Below, one piece after another: positions 28,898 through 37,278 of a stretch of DNA of 64,000 nt; position 1 is the first letter of the stretch; each line of letters starts with the position of its first letter. Both the position numbers and the translations under genes were made by a program. The DNA comes from Bifidobacterium platyrrhinorum (GTDB lineage: Bacteria; Actinomycetota; Actinomycetes; Actinomycetales; Bifidobacteriaceae). The notes beneath the pieces are model-generated. The model ran no database searches, was not told the origin of the DNA, and was given only the letters and a program-made list of their open reading frames with translations. The stretch is from positions 62,001-126,000 of the forward strand of contig NZ_WHZV01000006.1 of the NCBI RefSeq assembly GCF_010667645.1, read 5' to 3'.

Positions 28898-30022
28898 TCA
28901 GCTGTTGAAGCGCATCGGCACGAGCAGGTAGCGGTAGTCCATCGACTCGTCGGAGTCGGACTCCTGCTGGCCGTTGAATTCGACCGGCTTGACCGCGGTG
29001 GTCATCTTCATGCGCACGAACGGTTCGGTGATCGCGGTCAGGCCCTCGATGAGGTACGACGGGTTGAACGCGACGGTGATGTCCTCGCCGTCCATGTCGA
29101 TGTCGATGACCTCGGTGGCCTGGGCCTCGTCGACGGCGCCGGCGGACAAGGTGAGCTCCTGGCCGGAGAACACCATGCGGATCGGGGCGTTGCGCTCGGC
29201 GACCAGGGCCACTCGCTTGATGGCGCCGACCAGGGCTTGCCTGTCGATGACCGCCTGGATCGGATAGTCGTCGGAGAACAGACGGTCGACCGCCGGGAAC
29301 TCGCCGTCGATGAGCTGCGAGGTGGAGGTGCGGCCGGCGTTTTCGAAACCAAGCAGCGACGGGCTGTCCACATCGAAGTCGAGCACCACGTTCTGGTGCT
29401 CGTCGAGGGAACGGGACACATCGCGAAGCAGCGAACCGCGCACCAGGGTCGTCGTGTTGACGTCCATGTCCTGCGGGGTCCAGGTGAAGCTGGCGCGCGA
29501 CAGGCGGAAACGGTCGGTCGAGGTCATGATCACCTTGTCGCCGTCGAACTGCATGCGCACGCCGGTGAGCACCGGGCGGTTCTCCTCGCGGGAGACGGCG
29601 ACGCACGCCTGGGCGACCGCCTGCACGAAGGTCGGTGCGTCGACCTGGCCGAGTTTCGCCGGAATTCCGGGCAGATCCGGGTATTCTGCCTCGGGCATGA
29701 GCTGCAGCGTGAAGGTCGACTTGCCGGAGGTGATGGTCATCGTGGACTCGTCGGTGACGAGGGTGGTCTTCTCCGCGGGCAGCGACTTGGTGATGTCGGC
29801 GAGCAGTTTGCCGAGCACCAGCACGGAGCCGGATTCGTCGACGCCGGCCTCGATGTGGTGACGGGCGGAGATCTCGTAGTTGAACGCGGAAAGCTGCAGC
29901 GTTCCGTCGGCGGCCTCCAGCTTGACGCCGGCGAGAATCGGGTTGGACGGACGGGCGTCGATGACGCGGGAGGTCCACGCCACGGCGTCGGCCAATGCGG
30001 CGGAATCGATTTCGACCTTCAT
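28898..30022 (-). CDS. dnaN: DNA polymerase III beta sliding clamp
   Basis: 374 residues from ATG 30022 (MKVEIDSAALADAV); the longer frame to 30091 lacks support. The ring-shaped clamp has three repeated domains, with domain hallmarks RPSNPILAGVKL near residue 25, NRPVLTGVRM in domain II and the C-terminal YRYLLVPMRF that forms part of the partner-binding cleft. An Asp/Ser-rich insertion precedes that motif. It follows oriC and likely shares regulation with dnaA through the intervening boxes. Confidence 0.96.
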   Translation of the reverse strand: MKVEIDSAALADAVAWTSRVIDARPSNPILAGVKLEAADGTLQLSAFNYEISARHHIEAGVDESGSVLVLGKLLADITKSLPAEKTTLVTDESTMTITSGKSTFTLQLMPEAEYPDLPGIPAKLGQVDAPTFVQAVAQACVAVSREENRPVLTGVRMQFDGDKVIMTSTDRFRLSRASFTWTPQDMDVNTTTLVRGSLLRDVSRSLDEHQNVVLDFDVDSPSLLGFENAGRTSTSQLIDGEFPAVDRLFSDDYPIQAVIDRQALVGAIKRVALVAERNAPIRMVFSGQELTLSAGAVDEAQATEVIDIDMDGEDITVAFNPSYLIEGLTAITEPFVRMKMTTAVKPVEFNGQQESDSDESMDYRYLLVPMRFNS

Positions 30023-30215
30023 GGTGCCTGCTTTCGTGAGGTTGGCGCATCCGGACGGGTCACTCGTGTCCGGCATGCGGGAGATGTTCATCGGTTTTTC
30101 GAACTGCGACTCATTCTAGCGAGGCTCCGCGCTGCGCGCGTTCGCCCGCACCCGACGTAAGGGTCGGGATGATGGTGAGATAGGGAGAACGTAAGGTAAT
30201 AGTCGTAATAAGGCC

Positions 30216-30459
30216 TGTGGATAGTGTGGAAAAAGTCCGTTCAGGGCTTGCGGTTGTTCGCCTCGCGATGGTGGGTGAATTGTGGATAACCCACGGGAAA
30301 TCGTGTGGATAAGTACCCGAGTTATCCACAGGTCCACGCTTCGTCCACGGTTTTCCACAATCGGACGCATCTCATCCACCGGTTTTCCACATCCAGAGGG
30401 GACTAATCCACCGGTTATACACCGTGGTTACCCACATTTGTGAATAAGTATGTGGATAA
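30216..30459. other. oriC: Putative oriC: DnaA-box cluster 1 (dnaN-dnaA gap)
   Basis: Perfect boxes (TTATCCACA or its complement) are at 30281, 30304, 30322 and 30451. One- or two-mismatch boxes are at 30216, 30225, 30351, 30383, 30415, 30428 and 30439. The dnaA-dnaN gap is the usual origin site in actinobacteria. A clear AT-rich unwinding element is not obvious inside the cluster. Confidence 0.8.
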
Positions 30460-30527
30460 CTTTGCCCCACTTTTTTGCCTTCGTCGGAGTGTCGCAGGGT
30501 GTTTCCGGCTGGCAGAATCGCTCCTGA

Positions 30528-30781
30528 CGAACGATTTCGATGATTTTTCCGAGGCCTTGCGAAAACCGTCGAAAACGTTCGCTGAGCGTGATTCTCCCGG
30601 ACGAGGGGAGGATTCGGCATCGTCGCCGTCGTTCGGGAACCGGTTTCATGGAGGCCGTTTCCTCCGGCCCGGTCCGGGCATGCCGTCCGGCATGATGGCG
30701 CACAGCGAACGATTTCGGCGTTTTGGCCGAGCGTGCGCGAAAATCCCGGAAATCGTTCGTCAGAAACGATTCTCCCGGACG
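30528..30781. repeat. Two 76-bp imperfect direct repeats between oriC boxes and dnaA
   Basis: Copies at 30528-30603 and 30706-30781 both start CGAACGATTTCG and end GATTCTCCCGGACG. Internally each folds back (for example CGAACGATTTC with GAAATCGTTCG in the second copy). A further inverted match, AGAATCGCTCCTGACGAACG at 30515, faces GTTCGTCAGAAACGATTCT at 30756-30774. No open frame is supported here. The gap 30023-30917 holds nothing else I recognise beyond the boxes and these repeats. Confidence 0.65.
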
Positions 30782-30829
30782 GAAGGTCGCGGTGGCGGCG
30801 CGGAAACGACGTGCCGGAACACGTCTGGA

Positions 30830-30859
30830 TACGCCCGGATACGCCCGGATACGCCCGGA
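30830..30859. repeat. Three tandem 10-bp repeats
   Basis: TACGCCCGGA repeated at 30830, 30840 and 30850, about 60 bp after the dnaA stop codon. Confidence 0.7.
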
Positions 30860-30917
30860 CAACGGGCACCGGGGCCCGGAGGATCCGCTGGCAGGCCGCG
30901 GAATTCCGGCGAAACGC

Positions 30918-32492
30918 CTACTGCTGCTTTTGTTTGAAGTCGGTGTTGCCCTGCTTGAGGCGCACGGTGAGTTCCATCACGTAGTTGTAGATCTCCTGAC
31001 GGTCCTGCATGCCGTTGGAGATGCGGTCGCAGGCGTGCATCACCGTGGTGTGGTCCTTGCCGCCGAACACCTTGCCGATGTCGACGAGGCTCAGACTGGT
31101 CATCTCGCGCGTGAGGTACATGGCCACCTGTCGCGCGATCGCGATGTTCTTCATGCGCGACTTGCCGGTGATGTCCTCGAACGTGAGGTGGAAGTAGCGC
31201 GCCACCTGGCTGATGATGTCGGTGGGCTTCACCTCCACGTCGGTGGTGAAGAAATCCTGCAGCGTCTGCTCGGCCATCGCGCGCGTGACCGGCTGGTTGC
31301 TCAGGCTGGCGACGGCGGTGACGCGCGTCAGCGCGCCCTCCAGCTCGCGGATGTTCTCCGTGAAGCGTTCGGCGATGAGATCGAGCACATCATTGGGGAT
31401 GTTGCTGTGGTTCATCGAGGCCATCATGCGCAGGATGGCGATGCGGGTCTCGAGGTCCGGCGGCTTCACGTCGACGGTCAGACCCGAATCGAAGCGGGAG
31501 ATGAGTCGCGCCTCGAAGCCCTTGAGGTTCTTCGGCGCCACATCGGAGGCGATGACGATGCGCTTGTTCGCCTGATGCAACGCGTTGAACGTGTGGAAGA
31601 ACTGCTCCAGCGTGGCTTCCTTGCCGCCGAGGAACTGGATGTCGTCGATGAGCAGCACGTCGACCTCGCGGTAGCGGCGGTTGAACTCGGCGATCTGCCC
31701 CTGGTTCTGGGTCGTGTTCTGCAGCGCCTCGATGAATTCGTTGGTGAATTCCTCGGAGTTGACGTAGCGGACCTTGAGCCCCGGGTCCTTGACGAGCGCG
31801 TAGTTGCCGATCGCGTTGAGCAGGTGGGTCTTGCCCAGACCGGATCCGCCGTAGATACACAGCGGGTTGAAGTCGCGGCCCGAGCCCTCGGCCACCGCCA
31901 GGGCGACGGTGCGGGCGAAACGGTTGGAATCGCCGGGGACGAACGTGTCGAACGTGGCGTTCTTGTTGAGATGCGTCTCCGGATCGCGGGCCACCTTGTT
32001 GCGGCTCATCGGGTATCCGGCGGACGTGGCCACGTCGATGGGCGTCGGCATGGTGGACGGCACCTTCGGCACCGGCGCGTTGGAACCGAACCGCTGCTCC
32101 TTGCCGAGATCGGCGATGGTCGGCGATTCGGCCGCGGCGGCGGCGCGCTCGGCCCGGTTCCTCTGCGGTTGGGGCGCGGGCTTGCGGCTCGGGGCCGGCG
32201 CGGGGGCGGGACCCCGGCGCGGCGCGATCTTGAACGCGGGGGTCATGTCCTGACCGGTGACCATCTTCATCGCGTCCAGCAGCGGATGCCGCAGTTCGTT
32301 CTCCAACGCCTGGCGGGTCCCGGCGTTCTCGACGCACAGCACGATGGTCGTGCCGAACACGCCCTCCGGGTACACGCCTTCCAGCCATCCCTTGTCACGC
32401 GGGGTGAGCGACGAGTTGTGCTTGAGCAGCGTGAGCGTGTCGGACCAGATATGGTTGGCTTCCGTCACTGGGTCATTCGACTCGGCGGCCAT
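30918..32492 (-). CDS. dnaA: Chromosomal replication initiator DnaA
   Basis: 524 residues from ATG 32492 (GAGAGGAGG 7 nt upstream); the frame is open to 32804 but that part crosses a DnaA-box cluster. Domain I ([15 protein letters not shown]...) is followed by a Pro/Ala/Arg-rich domain II (about 95-165). The AAA+ domain III has Walker [12 protein letters not shown] (K221) and Walker [12 protein letters not shown] (D283-D284). Domain IV carries the box-binding signature [15 protein letters not shown]. Boxes lie on both sides of the gene, so autoregulation is likely. It is divergent from rpmH. Confidence 0.98.
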   Translation of the reverse strand: MAAESNDPVTEANHIWSDTLTLLKHNSSLTPRDKGWLEGVYPEGVFGTTIVLCVENAGTRQALENELRHPLLDAMKMVTGQDMTPAFKIAPRRGPAPAPAPSRKPAPQPQRNRAERAAAAAESPTIADLGKEQRFGSNAPVPKVPSTMPTPIDVATSAGYPMSRNKVARDPETHLNKNATFDTFVPGDSNRFARTVALAVAEGSGRDFNPLCIYGGSGLGKTHLLNAIGNYALVKDPGLKVRYVNSEEFTNEFIEALQNTTQNQGQIAEFNRRYREVDVLLIDDIQFLGGKEATLEQFFHTFNALHQANKRIVIASDVAPKNLKGFEARLISRFDSGLTVDVKPPDLETRIAILRMMASMNHSNIPNDVLDLIAERFTENIRELEGALTRVTAVASLSNQPVTRAMAEQTLQDFFTTDVEVKPTDIISQVARYFHLTFEDITGKSRMKNIAIARQVAMYLTREMTSLSLVDIGKVFGGKDHTTVMHACDRISNGMQDRQEIYNYVMELTVRLKQGNTDFKQKQQ

Positions 32493-32559
32493 ATCGATCC
32501 TCCTCTCAGGTGCCCGTCCGAATAAAGTGCGCCCCCCATTGTTACTCAATGCTTGGAAG

Positions 32560-32702
32560 TTATCCACAGGCTTGCGTGTTGCAATCATTGGGTTGTGAAT
32601 AACATTCGTGTAATTTGTGGATAACTCGGGGCCGGGAATCGGCGGTATGACGCCTTTCCGGCGTGTCGCGGCGTGTCGCGTCCGCCGGCGAAATGTGGAT
32701 AA
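32560..32702. promoter_or_regulatory. DnaA-box cluster 2 (dnaA-rpmH gap)
   Basis: Perfect boxes at 32560, 32616 and 32694 and a one-mismatch box (TGTGAATAA) at 32594 fill the 314-bp divergent gap. The first lies at the likely dnaA promoter, suggesting autorepression. The gap could also form a second part of the origin. Confidence 0.75.
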
Positions 32703-32715
32703 CATGCCCCTCGTG

Positions 32716-32745
32716 TTGACGTTGGGGGAGGGGTGAGGGTAGTTT
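32716..32745 (+). promoter_or_regulatory. Probable rpmH promoter
   Basis: TTGACG (32716-32721), 18-bp spacer, TAGTTT (32740-32745); about 60 bp before the rpmH start. GATATA at 32747 is an alternative -10. Confidence 0.45.
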
Positions 32746-32806
32746 GATATAGCTTGACTCACGTGGGAGCCGCGCGTCAGCGTGGCCGAAAGACTTAGGA
32801 GCAACT

Positions 32807-32941
32807 ATGAAGAGGACCTTCCAGCCGAACAACCGCCGCCGTCACATGAAGCACGGCTTCCGTCTGCGCATGCGCACCCGTTCCGGCCGCGCCGTCATCA
32901 ACCGTCGTCGCGCCAAGGGCCGCAAGTCCCTGTCCGCCTGA
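32807..32941 (+). CDS. rpmH: 50S ribosomal protein L34
   Basis: 44 residues, [20 protein letters not shown] and onward, the universally conserved L34 sequence, ending in [11 protein letters not shown]. Start ATG 32807 behind TTAGGAG. First gene of the rightward rpmH-rnpA-yidD-yidC run. Confidence 0.98.
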   Translation: MKRTFQPNNRRRHMKHGFRLRMRTRSGRAVINRRRAKGRKSLSA

Positions 32942-32967
32942 TCGCAGACAGTCGGCGGCTGACCGCA

Positions 32968-33333
32968 GTGGAACGGCTGAAAAGCCACGGTGATTTCGTC
33001 GCCGTGCTCAAACGCCGTCACAAGGTTTCACGCAACGACATCGTCGTGCACTATCTGGTGCGCGACGATTCGTATACGCGAGGCGTTGTGCCGCGTGACG
33101 CACGACGTATGGGTCTTGCCGTATCCAAAGCGGTGGGCAACGCCGTCACCCGCAATACGGTCAAACGTCGTTTCCGCGTATTGGCGCGGCAGTATGAGGA
33201 TCGCCTCCCCGAGGGATGCGACATCGTGCTGCGCGCGAAACCCACCGCCGCGCACGCCTCGTTCGCCTCGTTGGACGAGCAGGTGGCGTCCGGGTTCGCG
33301 AAGGTCGCCGTCAGAATCGCGCAGGGACGATGA
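32968..33333 (+). CDS. rnpA: Ribonuclease P protein component
   Basis: 121 residues if started at GTG 32968 ([10 protein letters not shown]), where the conserved N terminus of the family begins; the open frame extends further upstream through rpmH but out of its frame. The RNR signature region is [14 protein letters not shown] (about 60-73). The protein binds the RNase P RNA that trims tRNA 5' ends. No strong ribosome site precedes the GTG, so translation may be coupled to rpmH, 26 nt upstream. Its stop overlaps yidD (ATGA). Confidence 0.93.
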   Translation: MERLKSHGDFVAVLKRRHKVSRNDIVVHYLVRDDSYTRGVVPRDARRMGLAVSKAVGNAVTRNTVKRRFRVLARQYEDRLPEGCDIVLRAKPTAAHASFASLDEQVASGFAKVAVRIAQGR

Positions 33334-33662
33334 ACCGCGCGGCCGGGGGAGTCGGCGGGCTGATGATTCGCGGGGTGCGCTGGTACCAGCGCCGTTTCTC
33401 CGCGCATCGCGCCGTACCCTGCTGCCGGTATTACCCGAGCTGTTCGAACTACGCCATCCAGGCCATTCGTCGGTTCGGCGCCTGCCGCGGCGGGCTGTTG
33501 GCCGTGCTGCGATTGTTACGATGCCGGCCGTGGAGCCGTGGCGGCATCGATGACGTGCCGCGGCGGTTTTCGCCGTTCTATCGTTTCCGCTGGTCCAAAG
33601 CCCATGAGGAACCTCGATTGACGCCGCTGCCGACTGATGAATGGGGGGATCCCTTACCATGA
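33330..33662 (+). CDS. yidD: Membrane protein insertion efficiency factor YidD
   Basis: 110 residues from ATG 33330, coupled to the rnpA stop. The conserved core reads [29 protein letters not shown], then [17 protein letters not shown]. The three Cys residues and the RCRPW motif define YidD. Small basic membrane-associated protein that assists YidC-dependent insertion. Its stop overlaps the yidC start. Confidence 0.95.
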   Translation: MNRAAGGVGGLMIRGVRWYQRRFSAHRAVPCCRYYPSCSNYAIQAIRRFGACRGGLLAVLRLLRCRPWSRGGIDDVPRRFSPFYRFRWSKAHEEPRLTPLPTDEWGDPLP

Positions 33663-34675
33663 TTAACCAAAACGTATTCTATCTCGACACCGGTTTCTGG
33701 GGTTGGTTGTACAAGATCCTGACTCCGGTCGAATGGCTCATGACGCAGATCATGGACCTGTTCCACTCCTTCCTGGTCATGCTCGGCATGCACCCGGTCG
33801 GTGTCTCGTGGGTCTTCTCCATCATCTTCCTTGTGCTCTTCGTGCAGGCGTGCATCTTCCCGATCTTCTACAAGCAGATGAAGTCGATGCGCAAGATGCA
33901 GGCGCTGCAGCCGAAGATGCAGAAGATCCAGAACAAGTACAAGGGCAAGACGGATCAGGCCAGCAAAGAGGCCATGAGCCGCGAGATGATGAAGCTCTAC
34001 CAGGACAACGATGCGAACCCCGCCGGTTCGTGCCTGCCGATGCTGGTCCAGGGCCCCGTCTTCATGTGCATGTTCTACGTGCTGTCCGCCATTCCGTACA
34101 TCGCCCGCGGCAAGCGCGCTGCGCTCGGCGCCTTCGACGTGGAGACCGCGAAGCAGTTCTCCGAGTCCAAGGTCCTCGGTCTGGTCAACACCACCGACAC
34201 CTTCGGTTCCGGCGACCTGACGGTCAAGATCATCATCGGCGTGTTCGTGGCGCTCATGTGCGCCTGCATGTTCTACATGCAGTGGCTCAGCATGAACAAG
34301 AACATGAACCCCGCCACCATGCAGGGGCAGGCCGCCTCGATGCAGAAGGCTATGCTGTGGATCTTCCCGGTCATGTACATCTTCTCCGGCATCACCATGC
34401 CGTTTGCCGTGCTGGTCTACTGGCTGACGAACAACGTGTGCAACCTGCTGCGTACGTTCTGGCAGCTGTACGCGTTCCCGACCCCGGGATCGCCGGCGGC
34501 CGACGCCAAGGAGATCCGCGACCACGAAAAGGAGAACGCGCGCCGCGCCAAGTCCGGCCAGCAGTCCCTCGAGGAGGAGGCTCTGGATAAGGCCAAGGTC
34601 GAGGCCGAGCGCAAGGAATCCGAAGGTTATCAGCGCCAGCAGCCACAGCGCAAGCGCAAGCCCAAGAAGAAATGA
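33659..34675 (+). CDS. yidC: Membrane protein insertase YidC
   Basis: 338 residues from ATG 33659 (ATGA overlap with yidD). The first span comes near residue 35 after [15 protein letters not shown]. Five core spans follow, and the cytoplasmic loop [20 protein letters not shown] is the typical charged hairpin. The C-terminal tail is rich in Lys, Arg and Gln, as in ribosome-binding YidC forms. No large periplasmic domain, as in Gram-positives. Followed by a terminator hairpin. Confidence 0.97.
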   Translation: MINQNVFYLDTGFWGWLYKILTPVEWLMTQIMDLFHSFLVMLGMHPVGVSWVFSIIFLVLFVQACIFPIFYKQMKSMRKMQALQPKMQKIQNKYKGKTDQASKEAMSREMMKLYQDNDANPAGSCLPMLVQGPVFMCMFYVLSAIPYIARGKRAALGAFDVETAKQFSESKVLGLVNTTDTFGSGDLTVKIIIGVFVALMCACMFYMQWLSMNKNMNPATMQGQAASMQKAMLWIFPVMYIFSGITMPFAVLVYWLTNNVCNLLRTFWQLYAFPTPGSPAADAKEIRDHEKENARRAKSGQQSLEEEALDKAKVEAERKESEGYQRQQPQRKRKPKKK

Positions 34676-34686
34676 TGAGTAAGTAA

Positions 34687-34716
34687 GGCCCGATGTTTCA
34701 CATGGAACATCGGGCC
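34687..34716 (+). terminator. Hairpin after yidC overlapping a parS-like site
   Basis: GGCCCGATGTT (34687-34697) pairs perfectly with AACATCGGGCC (34706-34716). The centre, TGTTTCACATGGAACA (34694-34709), is a parS site with two mismatches. Confidence 0.6.
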
Positions 34717-34817
34717 GAGCTGTCCGAAGCGGGGGAGCACCCCGGCTCGCCTACCGGGCTTGAACGGACGGCTGGTTTAGACTGTTCACATACGAACCAT
34801 GATCGAAGGAGGACCTC

Positions 34818-35339
34818 ATGGCCCAGGATGACGACAAGACGGTGGATCAGCTCAACGACGAAGCTGACATCGCGGCCGACTACCTTGAAGGACTGCTGGA
34901 CATCGCCGACTACGACGGCGATATCGAGATGGGCGTGCGCAACGGCCGCCCGATGGTGCAGATCGTCGCCGACGACGACACCGACATCAAGCATCTCATC
35001 GGGCGCAACGGCGAGGTCGTCGACGCGCTCCAGCAGCTCACCCGTCTTGCCGTGCAGCAGAAGACCGGCGAGCGTTCCCGTCTCATCGTGGATGTGGACG
35101 GGTTCCTCAAGCGCAAGCGCCAGCGTCTGCACGACATCGCGCTTGACGCCGTGGACGAGGTGAAGGAGACCGGCGAGCCGGTCGACCTCAAGCCGATGAA
35201 CTCGTTCGAACGCAAGGTCGTCCACGACGTCGTGCGCGAGGAGGGGCTCAAGTCCCGCTCCCACGGCGAGGAGCCGCACCGCTACGTCACCATCTACCTG
35301 CGTTCCAACGCCGACGCCTCCGACGTCGACGATGAGTGA
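34818..35339 (+). CDS. jag: Jag/KhpB RNA-binding protein (KH-II + R3H)
   Basis: 173 residues. The KH-like domain contains HLIGRNGEVVDALQQLTRLAV (GxxG loop IGRNGE). The C-terminal R3H domain carries MNSFERKVVHDVVREEG. KhpB-type proteins bind RNA, and in several Gram-positives they affect cell division and shape. The extra N-terminal Jag domain found in firmicutes is absent. Preceded by GAAGGAGG, 46 nt before rsmG. Confidence 0.93.
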   Translation: MAQDDDKTVDQLNDEADIAADYLEGLLDIADYDGDIEMGVRNGRPMVQIVADDDTDIKHLIGRNGEVVDALQQLTRLAVQQKTGERSRLIVDVDGFLKRKRQRLHDIALDAVDEVKETGEPVDLKPMNSFERKVVHDVVREEGLKSRSHGEEPHRYVTIYLRSNADASDVDDE

Positions 35340-35385
35340 CGGGTACGATTCGATAGTCCGATAAGGAACAACAAGGGATACGTTC

Positions 35386-36054
35386 ATGACCGACCAGTTG
35401 GATGGTTCGCCTGTTCTGCGTGAAGTCCTCGGCGATGCGTTCGAGCCGTTGCAGGAGTTTCACGTGAAACTCAAGAAGGAAGGGGAGCCGCGTGGCCTCA
35501 TCGGGCCGCGCGACGTCGACATCATCTGGGAGCGGCATATCCTCAATTCGGCGGCGATCGTGCCGTTTATCCGCGAGGCGACCTCCGGCCTGCGCTTCAA
35601 GACGGTGGCCGACGTCGGCAGCGGCGGTGGATTCCCGGGCCTGGTCGCCGCGGCATGCCTGCCGGATCACGAGTTCACGCTGATCGAGCCGATGGAACGT
35701 CGCGTGGCATGGCTGAAGGAATGCCGCGACGAGATGGGACTGAAGAACGTGTCCGTGTTCCGCGCGCGTTCCGAGGAGGTCATCGACGCGATGCGCCACG
35801 ACCGCAGCCTCCATCCGTACGCCGTGGTGACCTGCCGTGCGGTGGCGCCGATGACGAAACTGTCCGGCTGGACCCTGCCCTTGCTCAAACCGCAGGGGAG
35901 GTTGGTCGCCCTGAAAGGCCGTTCGGCACAGGCCGAGATCGACAAGGCGATGAAGGAGATCGGCAGGCAGCGTGGCGTGAACCCGCGTGTGGTCGAGGCC
36001 GAGGTCGGTCCGGGACTGGATCCGACGCATGTCGTGCTGGTCGACAAGCGATGA
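35386..36054 (+). CDS. rsmG: 16S rRNA (guanine527-N7)-methyltransferase RsmG
   Basis: 222 residues. The SAM-binding motif is [16 protein letters not shown], followed by [16 protein letters not shown]. The N-terminal [16 protein letters not shown] is the family signature. A perfect parS palindrome lies in its coding sequence at 35456-35471, within the codons for FHVKL. It ends just before the third DnaA-box cluster. Confidence 0.96.
   Translation: MTDQLDGSPVLREVLGDAFEPLQEFHVKLKKEGEPRGLIGPRDVDIIWERHILNSAAIVPFIREATSGLRFKTVADVGSGGGFPGLVAAACLPDHEFTLIEPMERRVAWLKECRDEMGLKNVSVFRARSEEVIDAMRHDRSLHPYAVVTCRAVAPMTKLSGWTLPLLKPQGRLVALKGRSAQAEIDKAMKEIGRQRGVNPRVVEAEVGPGLDPTHVVLVDKR
35456..35471. promoter_or_regulatory. 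parS: parS site inside rsmG
   Basis: AGTTTCACGTGAAACT, a perfect 16-bp palindrome with the full GTTTCACGTGAAAC core bound by ParB. Confidence 0.85.
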
Positions 36055-36078
36055 TCGAGCACCGTCGACAGCCTGTGG

Positions 36079-36239
36079 TTATCCACAATTTTTCGTGGAT
36101 GCAAAAGTTATCCACAATTTCAAATAAACGGGGGCGTTGATGAAAAACGTTGTCTCGTCAAGGATTTGGGGTTGTGGATAACCGCTGTCCACAACCCAGC
36201 CGTGGAGTTATCCACACTTATCCACATTTTTGTGGATAA
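36079..36239. promoter_or_regulatory. DnaA-box cluster 3 (rsmG-parA gap)
   Basis: Six perfect TTATCCACA-type boxes (36079, 36108, 36173, 36208, 36218, 36231) plus a near-match at 36185 lie in a 257-bp gap. It also has AT-rich stretches (36086-36128), unlike cluster 1. Density is higher than in the canonical origin gap. Confidence 0.8.
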
Positions 36240-36311
36240 CATCGGTCACTGGTCGCACCTGTCCATGTGGATGGGGAAACTGGTGCAAGTTTGAGTCGTC
36301 AAGGAGAAGTC

Positions 36312-37277
36312 ATGGCCGAAAAGAAGAAGCCGATGGAGTCCGCCGAGCAGACCATCAGACGCATCTTCGCCGAGGGGCAGTCCCCGGTGGGAGCGGAGAT
36401 CGCGCTGGAGTCCGACCGCTACGCACAGCTGCAGAAGCAGACGTTCCCGAAGCCGTCCAAGACCAGGCTCATCGCCGTCGCCAACCAGAAGGGCGGCGTG
36501 GGCAAGACCACGTCGACCGTGAACCTCGCCGCGGCGCTGGCCAACAACGGCGCGCAGGTACTGGTGCTGGACATGGATCCGCAGGGCAACGCGTCCACCG
36601 CGTTGGGTGTGCGTCACGCGTCGGGGGAGCCGTCGGTGTACGACGTGCTCGAAGGCCGGCTCACCCTGGCCGAGGTCAAGCACCAGTGCCCCGATTTCGA
36701 AACCCTGGACGTGGTGCCCGCCTCCATTGATCTGTCCGGCGCCGAGCTCGAGGTCGCCGACCTGCCGAACCGCAACTCGCTGCTCAAGGAGGCCGTCGAC
36801 AAGTTCCTCGCCGAATCGGACGTCCACTACGATTACGTGTTCATCGACTGCCCGCCGAGCCTGGGCCTGCTGGTCATCAACGCGATGTGCGCCGTGCATG
36901 AGATGCTCATCCCGATCCAGGCCGAGTACTATGCGCTCGAGGGTCTCGGCCAGCTCATCAACACCATCGGCCTCGTGCAGGACCACTTCAACCCCAGCCT
37001 GACCGTATCCACCATGCTGGTCACGATGTTCGACCGTCGCACGCTGCTCAGCCGCGAGGTCTTCAACGAGGTGAAGAACCATTACCCGTCGATCGTGCTG
37101 GAGACCACGATTCCCCGCACCGTGAAGATCTCCGAGGCGCCGAGCTTCAGCAAGAGCGTCATCGCCTACGATCCCCACGGCATGGGAGCCATTTCCTACG
37201 GCGAGGCCGCGCTGGAGATCGCGCGCCGTTCCGAAAACGTATTGGAAGCCATCGCGACTCGCATGAAGGAGGCCTGA
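36312..37277 (+). CDS. parA: Chromosome partitioning ATPase ParA (Soj)
   Basis: 321 residues from ATG 36312 (AAGGAG 5-10 nt upstream). Deviant Walker A KGGVGKTT is at 60-67; LDMDPQGNASTALG and YVFIDCPPSLGLL complete the nucleotide site. A ~50-residue N-terminal extension precedes the ATPase core. With ParB and parS it segregates replicated origins. Coupled to parB (1-nt gap). Confidence 0.96.
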   Translation: MAEKKKPMESAEQTIRRIFAEGQSPVGAEIALESDRYAQLQKQTFPKPSKTRLIAVANQKGGVGKTTSTVNLAAALANNGAQVLVLDMDPQGNASTALGVRHASGEPSVYDVLEGRLTLAEVKHQCPDFETLDVVPASIDLSGAELEVADLPNRNSLLKEAVDKFLAESDVHYDYVFIDCPPSLGLLVINAMCAVHEMLIPIQAEYYALEGLGQLINTIGLVQDHFNPSLTVSTMLVTMFDRRTLLSREVFNEVKNHYPSIVLETTIPRTVKISEAPSFSKSVIAYDPHGMGAISYGEAALEIARRSENVLEAIATRMKEA

Positions 37278-37278
37278 C

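Noticed and set aside
30440-32525. Long plus-strand frames across the dnaA gene and the oriC side region
   Set aside because: Antisense shadows caused by high GC; the minus-strand dnaA is unambiguous.
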